A stretch of 64,000 nucleotides of DNA. It comes from Endozoicomonas numazuensis. GTDB lineage: Bacteria > Pseudomonadota > Gammaproteobacteria > Pseudomonadales > Endozoicomonadaceae. A program made the translations under genes and the position numbers. The notes beneath the pieces are model-generated. The model did not search any database. It was not told the DNA's origin and saw nothing but the letters and a program-made list of their open reading frames with translations. Where the stretch lies: assembly GCF_000722635.1 (NCBI RefSeq), contig NZ_JOKH01000002.1:1-64000 (forward strand), in the 5' to 3' direction. Numbering within the stretch: position 1 is the stretch's first letter; the number at the start of each line of letters is the position of its first letter. This document shows, piece after piece, positions 36,914-47,746 of this stretch.

Positions 36914-38710
36914 ATGACAACCACGATCAATGAGCTGAAGGCTCCAGAGAAGCTGGCAGCATTACAGTCAGCTATGAAAAGTCAGAATATTCACGCCTGG
37001 ATTATTCCGAGTTCCGATCCACATGAAAGTGAATACGCGGCCGATCACTGGAATGGCCGTGCCTGGCTATCCGGGTTTGATGGATCAGCTGGCACCGTAG
37101 TTATACTTCAGGAACAGGCCGCCTTGTGGACTGATGGCCGCTACTTTCTTCAGGCTGAGGAACAGCTGGCGGGAACCGGGATTGAACTGATGAAGCAAGG
37201 CCAACCCAATGTGCCAGCCATCAACAAGTGGGTTACAGATAACCTTGATGACGGACAAGTCGTTGGCTTTGACGGCAAGGTTATGAGCCTTAACTTCGTC
37301 AGAAACCTCCAGAAATCGTTTGATAGCAAAAATCTGTCCCTGAAAACCGATCTTGACCTGCTGAATGACGTCTGGAAAGACCGTCCAGCCATGCCCACTG
37401 AGCCCGTCTTTCTCCACAGTGACAAGATGGCAGGAAAAACCCGTGAAGAAAAACTGGCTGAAGTACGCGCAGAAATGGCAGAAGCTGGTGCAGATCATGC
37501 TCTGGTGACAGCTTTGGACGACATTGCCTGGCTGTTCAATCTGCGAGGTTCTGACGTTGAATGCAATCCGGTTTTTCTTGCATATGCTCATATTACCCAC
37601 GACTCAGCACAACTCTTCGTTGACGACAGTCGTATAGAAAAAGAGTCTCTGGCAGCTCTAGAAGCTTCTTCTGTAGAGTTGAGAGCTTATTCAGAGATTG
37701 CAAATAGCCTGTCATCGCTGAATAAAGAAGCCCTCTTAATTGATCCGGCAACAACCTGTCAGTGGCTGTTCGATGCTATTCCAGACAGTGTCAAAGTGAT
37801 TGAAGCCACCAGCCCGGCCAGAAACCTCAAAGCGGTCAAAAATCCGGTTGAAATCAAACGCATGAATGACTGCCATCGTCGTGATGGTGTCGCTATTGTG
37901 CGCTTTATGCGTTGGCTTGAGGGTCAGATCCCTACCGGAACATTGACCGAAGTTGCTCTGGACGAAAGCCTTCAGGCATTCCGCGCACAAGCACCTGAAT
38001 TCAAAGGTCCAAGTTTTCCGACCATTGCCGGATATGCGTCCAATGGTGCTGTGATTCATTACCGTGCCGAGGAAGAAACGTGCCTGACAATTCAGCCCAA
38101 AGGTTTGTTGCTGGTTGACTCAGGTGGTCAATACCCAGACGGCACCACAGACATTACCCGTACCTTTGCCTGCGGCGAAATGACTGAAGAAGAAAAGAAA
38201 GACTACACTCTGGTGCTCAAGTGTCATATCAACCTGGCCCGTGCCCGCTTCCTGCGAGGGACCCGGGGCGTCCAGCTGGATATGCTGGCAAGGCAACCCG
38301 CCTGGGCTGAAGGTCAAAACTATAATCACGGTACCGGTCACGGCGTGGGTTATTTCCTGAATGTGCACGAAGGCCCACACAGCGTCAGTCAGAATTTCCT
38401 TAATGTGCCTCTGAAGCCCGGCATGCTGATTACCAACGAACCCGGTATGTATCGTAATGGCAAGCACGGCATCCGGATCGAAAACATCATGCTGGTTGAG
38501 GAAGATATCAAGACAGAGTTCGGGGAGTTCTACAAGCTGCGAGATCTGACTCTGGCGCCTATTGATAAACGTCCATTATTACTCAACATGCTGAATAATG
38601 AAGAGATTGAATGGCTGAATACATACCACTCGAAGGTAAGAAGTGAATTGTCACCTCTACTGGACGGCGAAGATCTGGAGTGGCTGATCAAAGCTACAGA
38701 AGTGATCTGA
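36914..38710 (+). CDS. Xaa-Pro aminopeptidase P (M24B, three-domain type)
   Basis: About 598 residues from ATG 36914, with two creatinase-like N-terminal domains (about 10-310), the M24 pita-bread catalytic domain (about 315-535) and a C-terminal extension. Metal ligands are Asp402 and Asp413 in DSGGQYPDGTTDITRTF, His476 in HGTGHGVG, and the glutamates of NEPGMY and GIRIEN. It removes N-terminal residues preceding proline using two metal ions. The length and extra domain match the cytosolic aminopeptidase P1 type found in eukaryotes and many bacteria, rather than the shorter E. coli PepP. Confidence 0.92.
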   Translation: MTTTINELKAPEKLAALQSAMKSQNIHAWIIPSSDPHESEYAADHWNGRAWLSGFDGSAGTVVILQEQAALWTDGRYFLQAEEQLAGTGIELMKQGQPNVPAINKWVTDNLDDGQVVGFDGKVMSLNFVRNLQKSFDSKNLSLKTDLDLLNDVWKDRPAMPTEPVFLHSDKMAGKTREEKLAEVRAEMAEAGADHALVTALDDIAWLFNLRGSDVECNPVFLAYAHITHDSAQLFVDDSRIEKESLAALEASSVELRAYSEIANSLSSLNKEALLIDPATTCQWLFDAIPDSVKVIEATSPARNLKAVKNPVEIKRMNDCHRRDGVAIVRFMRWLEGQIPTGTLTEVALDESLQAFRAQAPEFKGPSFPTIAGYASNGAVIHYRAEEETCLTIQPKGLLLVDSGGQYPDGTTDITRTFACGEMTEEEKKDYTLVLKCHINLARARFLRGTRGVQLDMLARQPAWAEGQNYNHGTGHGVGYFLNVHEGPHSVSQNFLNVPLKPGMLITNEPGMYRNGKHGIRIENIMLVEEDIKTEFGEFYKLRDLTLAPIDKRPLLLNMLNNEEIEWLNTYHSKVRSELSPLLDGEDLEWLIKATEVI

Positions 38711-38726
38711 TCAGAAGGCAGACAAT

Positions 38727-38753
38727 AGAACGGTTGCCAATGGCGACCGTTCT
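38727..38753 (+). terminator. Terminator-like hairpin truncated by a MITE
   Basis: AGAACGGT (38727-38734) pairs with ACCGTTCT (38746-38753), with an inner GCC/GGC. It follows the aminopeptidase stop codon. The MITE begins within its last bases (38752), so no T run follows. Confidence 0.5.
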
Positions 38754-38919
38754 AGGAGGCTGACCGAGAATAGCGTCCGAGCATAAAATTCAGTAGAACG
38801 AGTCAGCTTTTTCACTGGATTTGTGCGAATAGTTGACCTATTTAAGCAAATCCAGTGGAAAAGATGGCCGTTCTTTCTGGATTTTAGGCCGGACTGTCTA
38901 TTCTCGGTCAGCCTCCTAG
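38752..38919. mobile_element. MITE-like palindromic element, copy 2
   Basis: Also 168 bp, bounded by CTAG, and the reverse complement of copy 1 with only about three differences. Two of these are a paired change: the inner stem reads CACTGGATTTG/CAAATCCAGTG here, against CACTGAATTTG/CAAATTCAGTG in copy 1, so an A-T pair became G-C with pairing kept. It lies directly after the aminopeptidase P gene. Confidence 0.9.
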
Positions 38920-39071
38920 CCTGAACTTGTATGCCTTGAGAACTTTCATTGGAATGATGTTAACTCAGTAAAAAAAAAGACACCCGCGTTATATCATAAC
39001 TGTTGTGGCATCAGCCCTAACGGGCTGACGAAATACACCTTTCGCCTGGTTCAGCAGGAGTACTCTTTCGA

Positions 39072-39299
39072 TCATGGGTAACAACTGAAATTTTTATAAG
39101 CCACTGAAAGGCTAGAAATACTATTGTCATAACGCGGCTGACCACAGGTACAAAACAGTTTTTCATCCATTTCCAGCGTTTCAAGGTCCAGACTCGTATA
39201 GTGTTTGGAGATGCGGCTTTTGTGAATTCGTATCACATTGCCTTTCCCTATTTTGAGATATTTCCAAAGTTTCTTCTTACAGCTGACACACTTAAAAAT
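39072..39299 (-). CDS. Small zinc-ribbon protein without a canonical start codon
   Basis: On the minus strand an open frame ending in TGA (39072-39074) encodes FKCVSCKKKLWKYLKIGKGN, then a basic segment ending RISKHY, and FCTCGQPRY. It resembles small bacterial zinc-ribbon proteins of the type (F)KC-x2-C-KK-L-(F/W)-K-Y-x-KIGKG with a second C-x-C pair. Function unknown. The family's first residue aligns with an ATT at 39297-39299. No ATG, GTG or TTG exists in frame back to a stop upstream, so it uses an AUU start or has lost its start and is a pseudogene. A C-rich tract lies directly upstream. Confidence 0.55.
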   Translation of the reverse strand: MFKCVSCKKKLWKYLKIGKGNVIRIHKSRISKHYTSLDLETLEMDEKLFCTCGQPRYDNSISSLSVAYKNFSCYP

Positions 39300-39337
39300 A
39301 AGTACAGAGATCTTTTCCTGACACGATATTGGAAGGT

Positions 39338-39360
39338 GGGAAGGGGAGGGGAGGGGAGGG
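39338..39360 (+). repeat. G-quadruplex-forming tract
   Basis: Five consecutive G runs of 3-4 bases separated by one or two A residues (39338-40, 43-46, 48-51, 53-56, 58-60) meet the usual G4 pattern on the plus strand. It lies about 40 bp upstream of the zinc-ribbon gene, on its template strand. Confidence 0.8.
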
Positions 39361-39416
39361 AGGTTAACGCTTTTCTTTCATTGCACCTATCGAAAGTGTT
39401 TATAGTTCATATAAGA

Positions 39417-39443
39417 ACGGCAAGAACATTGGGCTCTTGCCGT
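39417..39443 (-). terminator. Probable terminator of the yicC-gmk unit
   Basis: A perfect 9-bp stem ACGGCAAGA/TCTTGCCGT (39417-39425 with 39435-39443) lies 25 bp past the gmk stop. On the minus strand it is followed by TCTTATATG, a weak T-rich tail. Confidence 0.7.
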
Positions 39444-39467
39444 CTGAATAGCTTTCAGATCTGATGA

Positions 39468-40987
<1,520 letters not shown>

Positions 40988-41149
40988 AAGTTTCCCTATT
41001 GAAACAATCTTGCTAAGAAGAACCGACAGTCATCAGCAGGCCATAGCAATGCATACCATGAATCCCCTGCCAAGACTGTATTTCATCAGGAGTCTATCAA
41101 AAACAGATGGCCAGCCCATGGCAAAATCTTTAAAAAATACAAAACTATC

Positions 41150-41374
41150 GTGCAGTTTATAGGTGTTTTAAAAACAGAATTAGGGCTGAACTCATGTGCT
41201 ATCCGGAAACAGCTGTCCGAAAACAAGACAATAACTGAAGATGTCAGAAACCTGATTAACCAGACCAGAGAGTGGAACGAGTGTCACTCTGACTACTGTA
41301 AAACGGAAGCTTATGATCGGGTGCTGCAAGCATACATTAACAGCAATCAGTATCAAGTTTCGTTTAGACACTGA
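41150..41374 (+). CDS. Possible small protein
   Basis: A 74-codon frame starting with GTG in the gap between divergent yicC and rph. It encodes a polar, mostly helical peptide with three cysteines (NECHSDYCKTEAYDRVLQAY). No ribosome-binding site is visible and I recognise no family. It may be spurious. The rest of 40988-41503 shows no gene. Confidence 0.25.
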   Translation: MQFIGVLKTELGLNSCAIRKQLSENKTITEDVRNLINQTREWNECHSDYCKTEAYDRVLQAYINSNQYQVSFRH

Positions 41375-41503
41375 CTGGACAGGCCGCCTTCCTGAACACC
41401 TTTGGCAACTGCTGCATCAGTATTTTCATGGTAAACATAGAGCCCGAAGCCTGCCTTGGTTATAATTCCGCTTTTAATATCCCCGGCGGTAGAAGGTAAG
41501 ACC

Positions 41504-42223
41504 ATGCGGCGTCCTAGCGGAAGAACTGCGGATCAGTTACGCGACATTAAAATCACTCGTGAGTACACCATGCACGCCGAAGGATCAGTGCTGGTTGAAT
41601 TTGGCAACACCAAGGTGATCTGCACGGCATCTGTCGACAAGTCAGTCCCCCGTTTTCTGAAAGGCTCTGGCCAGGGCTGGGTCACAGCTGAATACGGTAT
41701 GCTGCCTCGCTCAACGACAGGCCGTATGGGTCGGGAAGCCTCCAGAGGCAAGCAAGGTGGCCGTACTTTGGAGATCCAACGACTTATTGGCCGCTCACTG
41801 CGTGCTGCTGTTGACCTGAAGAAACTGGGTGAGAACACCATCACCATTGACTGCGATGTTATTCAAGCAGATGGCGGTACCCGTACAGCCTCTATCACTG
41901 GCGCTTGTGTAGCACTGGTAGATGCAATCCGTCATATGCAAAGAAAAAAGATCATCAAAACCGATCCACTCTTGCAAATGATTGCTTCCGTTTCTGTGGG
42001 CATTTTCCAGGGAAGCCCGGTTCTGGACCTGGATTACCCGGAAGACTCCAACGCTGATACTGACATGAACGTTGTTATGACAGAGGAAGGCGGCTTCATT
42101 GAAATTCAGGGAACAGCGGAAGCGGCTCCGTTCAGCCAGAATGAAATGACCGCCATGCTGGCACTGGCTAAATCAGGTATCGATGATCTGGTTAAGCTGC
42201 AGAAGCAGGCTCTGGCAGAGTAA
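41504..42223 (+). CDS. rph: Ribonuclease PH
   Basis: From ATG 41504, with AAGGTAAG upstream, 239 residues ([15 protein letters not shown]). Conserved RNase PH features: [34 protein letters not shown] and [18 protein letters not shown]. It trims the 3' end of tRNA precursors phosphorolytically. It is divergent from yicC. In relatives rph is close to crc and pyrE; here a 1.9-kb accessory gene (42524) intervenes. Confidence 0.97.
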   Translation: MRRPSGRTADQLRDIKITREYTMHAEGSVLVEFGNTKVICTASVDKSVPRFLKGSGQGWVTAEYGMLPRSTTGRMGREASRGKQGGRTLEIQRLIGRSLRAAVDLKKLGENTITIDCDVIQADGGTRTASITGACVALVDAIRHMQRKKIIKTDPLLQMIASVSVGIFQGSPVLDLDYPEDSNADTDMNVVMTEEGGFIEIQGTAEAAPFSQNEMTAMLALAKSGIDDLVKLQKQALAE

Positions 42224-42230
42224 GTCATTG

Positions 42231-42263
42231 CTTCAGGCCATCGCAAAGCTCGTTGGCCTGAAG
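42231..42263 (+). terminator. Hairpin downstream of rph
   Basis: CTTCAGGCC (42231-42239) pairs perfectly with GGCCTGAAG (42255-42263) across a 15-nt loop, 8 bp past the rph stop. No T run follows. The remaining gap to 42523 shows nothing else. Confidence 0.5.
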
Positions 42264-42523
42264 CCTGCTAACGGTAAGAACTGTTCAAAGCCTCAAGCAG
42301 TGGAACCAGATAGCCCACATTTTTCCTTACTTCTTACAAGCGCTCAGCGTTGCCCTTGATCAAGCTCGCTCCCTTCGTGTCGCTTTCCTCAGGTGCCTGG
42401 CACATCATTTATGACATGGCTCTAATGCGACTTGCAGCCAGGCATATCACGATCATTAGCCAACAACTCTGATTCAACAAAATCATATTCTGCCGAAATC
42501 ATTGAAAAAGGAGGGGAAAACAC

Positions 42524-44401
42524 ATGGATGGTATTGATAAAAACCAGCCGCCCTCAGGCGGAGAGAGTCATAAGAGCTCAGAGGTAAACAGCCCAAAAAA
42601 GGTGAAAACCTCCATTGGTGTATTATCTCCAGTCTCTACAGAAAAAATGCTTCCTATGCCGGTCAGGCAACAAGATCAAAAAAGTCTGGACGATTACAAT
42701 GTCCACCTCCAATCTTCCCAGTCAGTCATTACTGAAAACAGTGACTCGGGTATTGGAACACTTACCAGTAACAGCTCTTCAGCACTTGATAATCCGTTTC
42801 CTCTGACGCCGGATGAGCAACTGGAAAAGCTGCTGGCTGTCTGTAGAAATCATTTGGGCGACGCATTTGATAGCCGTCTGTTCCTCAGTGGCAGGGGGGA
42901 GGCGCAATTTGATCAAGTGGAACATCTGGCCGAGTGGCTACTGGACAATATTGCCACACTGCCTTCTGATGCAGAATCTGGAGCACTGGGCAAACTGTTA
43001 ACGACTTTAAAGATGAGTGAAGCCAATCCATCCCGGCAAAAAGAGCTCGCTCCATACAGCTTTGCCATGCGCTCAGCCATTCTGTTGGCCAGTGAAAAGT
43101 CGGGAGCTGGCATCGAATCCTGGGAAACCTATACCAAACAGCCTCCTAATGGAAAAAGCCTGAAACTCTCTGACCCTGAGTTCTGGCCCTGGGTCGAAAA
43201 ACACACCAGCTGGGTGCCCGAAGCTCAGGCCGCTTTTTTGAAATACGTTGAAACTGCATATGTGACTGCCAGAAAGCTTTCGTCGACTCATCAAGACGAT
43301 CAAGTCATCGCCTATAAAGGTGGTTTTGGTGCAGGAAAAACCTCACATGGCAAAGCCGCCTTTGGCAAAGATGAAGATGACCATCCTTTATTCGCTGGCA
43401 GTATCGCCCCAGACAGTGCAAAAAATGTCATGCGAAAAACCATGCCGCTTTCCCACGGCACAGTGCATTTGCAAGGCTCCAATATGGCGTTCAATCTCTT
43501 TGATGGATTAATTCAAAAATCCGGGATGGGTACCATCATCTATGACACGTCTCTATCCCGAGCCAAAGACATCGACACTATGATTGGTAAATCCGTCAAG
43601 GCAGGTAAACCTTTTAAAGTGGTCGATATTGCCCGGGACGACAAAGCCAGAATGCTGGCCGTTCTTGGTCGAAGAGTGGATGGAGATGACCCCCGTATTC
43701 CAGCAGGATTTTTATTAGCGGGAGCCAGCAGAGATCGATCCGGTCGGGCAGAATGCCTGAACACGGTTCTGAAAAGCGCAAAAACTCTCTTTACTGACAA
43801 GAAAACGAAACAGTCCAAAGAACTGGTTCACAGCTATGAACTCCACTGTGCCGATAAAACCGGTTCGGATCGGCAATGGCTTGTCACTTTAAAATCATCA
43901 GAGTCGCCCGAATGGAACCCCAACCTGTCGAAGGAAGAGATTACCAACCGTCTGGCCAGCCAGGGGATTTGTTTCAATCCTGCATCCGGGCTCTTTGAGT
44001 CTCTGAACTCTGCTGAAAACTGGAGTGAAGTAATGAGAAAGGAGCTGCATAAACCCGCTCGAACTCTGATCAAAAACCTTTCTAAAGCAGAAGCAGACAA
44101 GCGTCTTCAGCAATTTTCGGGAAGGACCATTCAATTCGACCGTCCCATGGCCGGAAAAACGACAGAGGATGCTTACTACTCTATGCCTCTGCATTTAACC
44201 CAATGCATTCCCAAGAGTGCATTTCTGGATGCATTCTCAGCAATGGAGCCGGACTCAGCTCAACAACTGATTAATGATATGTACGAAACTTCGATAGCCG
44301 ATCATTCAATCAGCTATATGGACATGCCTGTGATTTTTACATTGGAGTTCAATCGATACCTAACGAGTACTCCAAGCATCTGGCCAGATGAAGAGGGCTG
44401 A
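42524..44401 (+). CDS. Zeta-toxin-like P-loop protein, effector candidate
   Basis: A 625-residue protein. The first about 100 residues are Ser/Pro-rich and disordered with no signal peptide (ENSDSGIGTLTSNSSS). Residues about 100-255 are helical. A P-loop, GGFGAGKTS (266-274, Lys272), begins a zeta-toxin-like kinase region: GTIIYDTSLSRAKDID (about 335-350) and KPFKVVDIARDDKARM. The 200-residue C-terminus is unassigned. Zeta kinases phosphorylate UDP-sugars or other small substrates. There is no antitoxin gene beside it, so it is more like a translocated effector than a plasmid-type toxin (inference). Strong ribosome-binding site AGGAGG. Confidence 0.7.
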   Translation: MDGIDKNQPPSGGESHKSSEVNSPKKVKTSIGVLSPVSTEKMLPMPVRQQDQKSLDDYNVHLQSSQSVITENSDSGIGTLTSNSSSALDNPFPLTPDEQLEKLLAVCRNHLGDAFDSRLFLSGRGEAQFDQVEHLAEWLLDNIATLPSDAESGALGKLLTTLKMSEANPSRQKELAPYSFAMRSAILLASEKSGAGIESWETYTKQPPNGKSLKLSDPEFWPWVEKHTSWVPEAQAAFLKYVETAYVTARKLSSTHQDDQVIAYKGGFGAGKTSHGKAAFGKDEDDHPLFAGSIAPDSAKNVMRKTMPLSHGTVHLQGSNMAFNLFDGLIQKSGMGTIIYDTSLSRAKDIDTMIGKSVKAGKPFKVVDIARDDKARMLAVLGRRVDGDDPRIPAGFLLAGASRDRSGRAECLNTVLKSAKTLFTDKKTKQSKELVHSYELHCADKTGSDRQWLVTLKSSESPEWNPNLSKEEITNRLASQGICFNPASGLFESLNSAENWSEVMRKELHKPARTLIKNLSKAEADKRLQQFSGRTIQFDRPMAGKTTEDAYYSMPLHLTQCIPKSAFLDAFSAMEPDSAQQLINDMYETSIADHSISYMDMPVIFTLEFNRYLTSTPSIWPDEEG

Positions 44402-44456
44402 CATGGATAACCGATAGCTGATTTGACAGCTACCGGTCAGAAGGAAGGAGTGCAGA

Positions 44457-45233
44457 TCAGCTCTCCAGCTCCCAATCAAAATCAATAATAACCGGGCCGT
44501 GGTTGGAAAAAGCCTGATTTTTGTAGATACCGCCGTTCAGAACGCGATGACGCATTCCTGCCGTGATGATCTGATAATCAATGCGCATACCCAGATTATC
44601 GTGACGCAGGAATTCGTCCTGCCACCAGCTGTATTTGCCAGACTCACGATCAACTTCACGATAGGCATCAAAGAAGCCCATGTCACCCAGCAAGCCTTCC
44701 ATCCAGCCACGCTCTGCAGGCTGAAAGCCTGAAATTTCTTCAGAATCGCGCCAGTTTGCTACATCAATCTTACGATGAGCAATGTTCCAGGTACCCGCCA
44801 TAATGAATTCACGGCGCTTTCGGCGCTGCTTGTTTAGATGATGAGAGTAATTATCCAGAAAACGGTATTTAAAATTCTGGCTGGTCGCATCATGACCTTC
44901 TGGAACATACATGCTGGCAATACTGATCTTGTCAAAGTCTGCCTGGATATAACGTCCCGTTTCATCGGCCTCAGGAAAACCAAGACCACTGATAATGGCT
45001 TTTGGCGCCTGACGTGTATAAATCGCTACTCCGCCATGATCTTTTCTGTCGTAGCCTCCATAGGCATAACAGAAATATCCATCAAGCTGGTACCGGTCTT
45101 CTTCCATTGCAAACTCATCCTCACGAATGTCCTGCAAACAGATGACATCGGCATCCTGGTCCATTAACCAGTCAAACAGGCCTTTTTCACGCGCGTTTTT
45201 TATGCCTTCGCAATTAAAGCTGATAACTCTCAT
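44457..45233 (-). CDS. crc: Catabolite repression control protein Crc (ExoIII-like fold)
   Basis: A 258-residue endonuclease/exonuclease/phosphatase-fold protein closely following Pseudomonas Crc: ADVICLQDIR, QLDGYF, KAIISGLGF, DKISIASMYVP, KQRRKRREFI and the final IDFDWELES. ExoIII catalytic positions are altered: LQE is LQD, GDFN is GTWN, SDH is SNH. This is the loss expected for Crc, which helps Hfq silence catabolic mRNAs rather than cut DNA. Position between rph and pyrE also matches Pseudomonas. An ExoIII-type nuclease is the less likely alternative. Confidence 0.85.
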   Translation of the reverse strand: MRVISFNCEGIKNAREKGLFDWLMDQDADVICLQDIREDEFAMEEDRYQLDGYFCYAYGGYDRKDHGGVAIYTRQAPKAIISGLGFPEADETGRYIQADFDKISIASMYVPEGHDATSQNFKYRFLDNYSHHLNKQRRKRREFIMAGTWNIAHRKIDVANWRDSEEISGFQPAERGWMEGLLGDMGFFDAYREVDRESGKYSWWQDEFLRHDNLGMRIDYQIITAGMRHRVLNGGIYKNQAFSNHGPVIIDFDWELES

Positions 45234-46051
45234 TATTGACTACACCTTGCCTGGACCAGATCTGGCCCGGCATAAAGCAAAATACCTGATTGGACTGTCG
45301 ACCAGAGTCAACAGCCAGCAAAACAGGCTTAATCCTGCATCTGCCTCACACCAATGACTTGGGAGACAACTTATAACCTGAATAGCCATAAGTTTCTCTC
45401 CATAACCAAAGCAACGCTTCCCGGGGTCCGGGTTCGCTTTACACTGCCCTGATTAAACTATGGAAATGACTTAATAGTTAATAGAACTGCATTTCCACGG
45501 TAAAAGTTCAATTACACAGAGTACAGGAAAAGAGGGAATTTTAACTGACGAATGATACAGGGTTGTCGCCGATATGTTTATCCGCATAAATGCGACCCCA
45601 ACTTCTCAAAACATCACAGCAGGACACGGCCATCGGTGATCAAAACATTATTTTTGGTTTTTCTCATTTAAACAAATCATCACCGAGAATAGCTGCACCG
45701 ATGGAGACTTGGCAAAAGTATTTTCCAAATTGATTATTCCTATACCGTTTATTGACTCTCGCATCAGAAGTTCGCCCTCGAACATAAAAGACAGACGTCG
45801 TCATCATACGAAAGGAGTTAACCCAAACTCTAAACAATTTAATGAAATTTTCGTACCAGATACCAATTCGCCTCAAACGGAGGGAGCTTATCTTTGTCAG
45901 TACTCCTTTATGATTAAACCCGCTTTCCACCCAAACCCAGTTCACCCAAATTCTGGCTTTGGGAATCATAAAAATAGCGTGAGAGCCTGAAAGAGCTGAA
46001 TTTTCACGGTACAATAGAACTACATTTTCACGAACAGGCACTTGATACATC
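45234..46051. other. Long crc-pyrE intergenic region with a repeated motif
   Basis: No convincing gene. A motif ATAGAACTGCATTTCCACGG (45481-45500) recurs just before pyrE as ATAGAACTACATTTTCACGA (46014-46033), with a related TTTTCACGGTA at 46001-46011. TGGAAATG (about 45461) and CATTTCCA (about 45490) form an inverted repeat. CCATCGGTG and CACCGATGG (about 45630 and 45697) form another. ACCGAGAATAGC near 45681 matches 12 bp of the MITE end. These may be regulatory remnants; none is proven. Confidence 0.4.
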
Positions 46052-46696
46052 ATGCTCGATTATCAGAGAGAGTTTCTGGACTTCGCCTTAAAAGAACAGG
46101 TGATTCGCTTCGGTGAGTTTACCCTCAAATCTGGCAGAAAATCGCCTTACTTCTTTAATGCAGGTCTTTTTAATACGGGCGAAGCCATCAGTAAAATGGG
46201 GCAGTTTTACGCTCATGCGCTGATCAATGCCGGGGTCGAGTACGATATTCTTTTTGGGCCAGCTTACAAGGGCATTCCTCTGGCAACCGCTACATCAATA
46301 GCCTTATCCGAGCATCACAATCTGAACACCCCCTGGTGCTTCAACCGCAAGGAAGCTAAAGATCACGGAGAGGGGGGTAATATTGTCGGAGCTCCGCTTG
46401 AGGGCCGCGCGATTATTGTAGATGACGTCATTACAGCTGGAACTGCCGTTCGTGAAGTCATGGAAATTATTGATCAAAGTCCTGCTACTCCAGCCGGAGT
46501 TATGATTGCTCTCGACCGTCAGGAAAAAGGCAAGGGAGATTTATCCGCAATTCAGGAAGTAGAGAAAGATTTTCGTATTCCTGTGATCAGCATTGTGACA
46601 CTTAATGAACTTTTGTCGTATGCTGAGGAAAACAAAGACATAAAAATGTATGCCCCTGCTATCAGGGAGTATAGGGAACGCTACGGAGTCACATGA
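46052..46696 (+). CDS. pyrE: Orotate phosphoribosyltransferase
   Basis: A 214-residue PRTase. Features: [16 protein letters not shown], the flexible loop [13 protein letters not shown] and the PRPP-binding motif [12 protein letters not shown]. It converts orotate and PRPP to OMP in pyrimidine synthesis. No attenuator of the E. coli rph-pyrE kind is visible, because rph lies 4 kb upstream. The next gene overlaps it by 4 bp. Confidence 0.97.
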   Translation: MLDYQREFLDFALKEQVIRFGEFTLKSGRKSPYFFNAGLFNTGEAISKMGQFYAHALINAGVEYDILFGPAYKGIPLATATSIALSEHHNLNTPWCFNRKEAKDHGEGGNIVGAPLEGRAIIVDDVITAGTAVREVMEIIDQSPATPAGVMIALDRQEKGKGDLSAIQEVEKDFRIPVISIVTLNELLSYAEENKDIKMYAPAIREYRERYGVT

Positions 46697-47736
46697 AACT
46701 CCTCATTACTTTTTTCCATGAACATGCAGCTGCTTCAGGTTTGCCAGAGACGTCCATCTCTCGGACAACAGGGCTCTTTGATAAGCTGTACCTTCGGTTC
46801 ATAGCTGCTTGTTTAGCGGCTATGACTTTTTCTGCGCCCGTCATGGCGCAGAACCTTTACCGCTACCTCAATGACCAGGGTAACCTGGTCATTGCCACGC
46901 GGCTGCCCTCTGACCAGATTGACAAGGGCTATGAAATGATTGACAAGCATGGCCGTGTCATAAAGATCATTTCGCCCAAGCTGGATGCGGAACAGCAAGC
47001 AGCCCTCGTGCAGGAAGAAGCGCGTCTGGAATCTCTCCAGAGCCGAAGAGAACGAGATATAGAATTGATGCGGCTTTATTCATCACCTGAAGAAGCCCGC
47101 TCAGCTTTGCAGCGAAAAGTGTCAGAAATGCAGATTCAGATTGAACTGCTCGAGGGCACCAGCCTGAGACTGAAGAATACTCTTAACAACAAGAGACAGG
47201 TTGAGGAAGGCCTGAAAAATAATGGAAAGGCCATTCCTGTTACCCTCTCTGAAGAGATTACTGTCAAAACCGACCGGCTTAACCTGAATGAACAGCGAAT
47301 CAGCCATCTTAAAGAAGATCTGGAGAAAGTCAGAACTGAGTTCCACGCTAATATACAGAGGCTCGAAGACCTACTGAGACAAAAACATCTTCAGGAGGGT
47401 GTCGTACAACAGCCTCATATCAATGAAAACCTGTTATCGGGAGACTGGCAGACTCGTAATAGCTTCTGGCTAGACTGGTCCCTGAGCCCGGACGGAACGT
47501 TTAAATCCAGACAACGAGTCGCATCAACAGGCAAGTTTGTTGAAAAAACAGGGACCTGGACACTCGACAGCACGCAATTAATATTCCTGGTTAAACAAAA
47601 GTTCACAACCGACAGTCTTGGAAAAATTAAAAAGCGCCGAGTATCTGAAGAAATCCAGAGCAGGATTCTGGAAGCAGACACCCGCTCGATAGTGGTAATG
47701 CTTGAAGGCTCCTCAGTCACACTGACTCGCCCTTAA
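46693..47736 (+). CDS. DUF4124-like exported coiled-coil protein
   Basis: A 347-residue protein whose start overlaps the pyrE stop (ATGA), implying translational coupling. A hydrophobic segment (about 33-52, [17 protein letters not shown]) is a signal or anchor preceded by an unusually long N-terminus. Next comes a short DUF4124-type strand unit ([20 protein letters not shown]). Residues about 100-245 are charged and coiled-coil, and the C-terminal about 90 residues ([20 protein letters not shown]) form a beta-rich, lipocalin-like end. Likely periplasmic; function unknown. Confidence 0.7.
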   Translation: MKLLITFFHEHAAASGLPETSISRTTGLFDKLYLRFIAACLAAMTFSAPVMAQNLYRYLNDQGNLVIATRLPSDQIDKGYEMIDKHGRVIKIISPKLDAEQQAALVQEEARLESLQSRRERDIELMRLYSSPEEARSALQRKVSEMQIQIELLEGTSLRLKNTLNNKRQVEEGLKNNGKAIPVTLSEEITVKTDRLNLNEQRISHLKEDLEKVRTEFHANIQRLEDLLRQKHLQEGVVQQPHINENLLSGDWQTRNSFWLDWSLSPDGTFKSRQRVASTGKFVEKTGTWTLDSTQLIFLVKQKFTTDSLGKIKKRRVSEEIQSRILEADTRSIVVMLEGSSVTLTRP

Positions 47737-47746
47737 ACTTTGCTGT

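Noticed and set aside
45709-45990. 93-codon plus-strand frame in the same gap
   Set aside because: TTG start without a Shine-Dalgarno and low-complexity Pro/Asn content; no family resemblance.
45664-46053. 129-codon minus-strand open frame in the crc-pyrE gap
   Set aside because: It overlaps the pyrE start, has no ribosome-binding site and no protein-like pattern; treated as chance.
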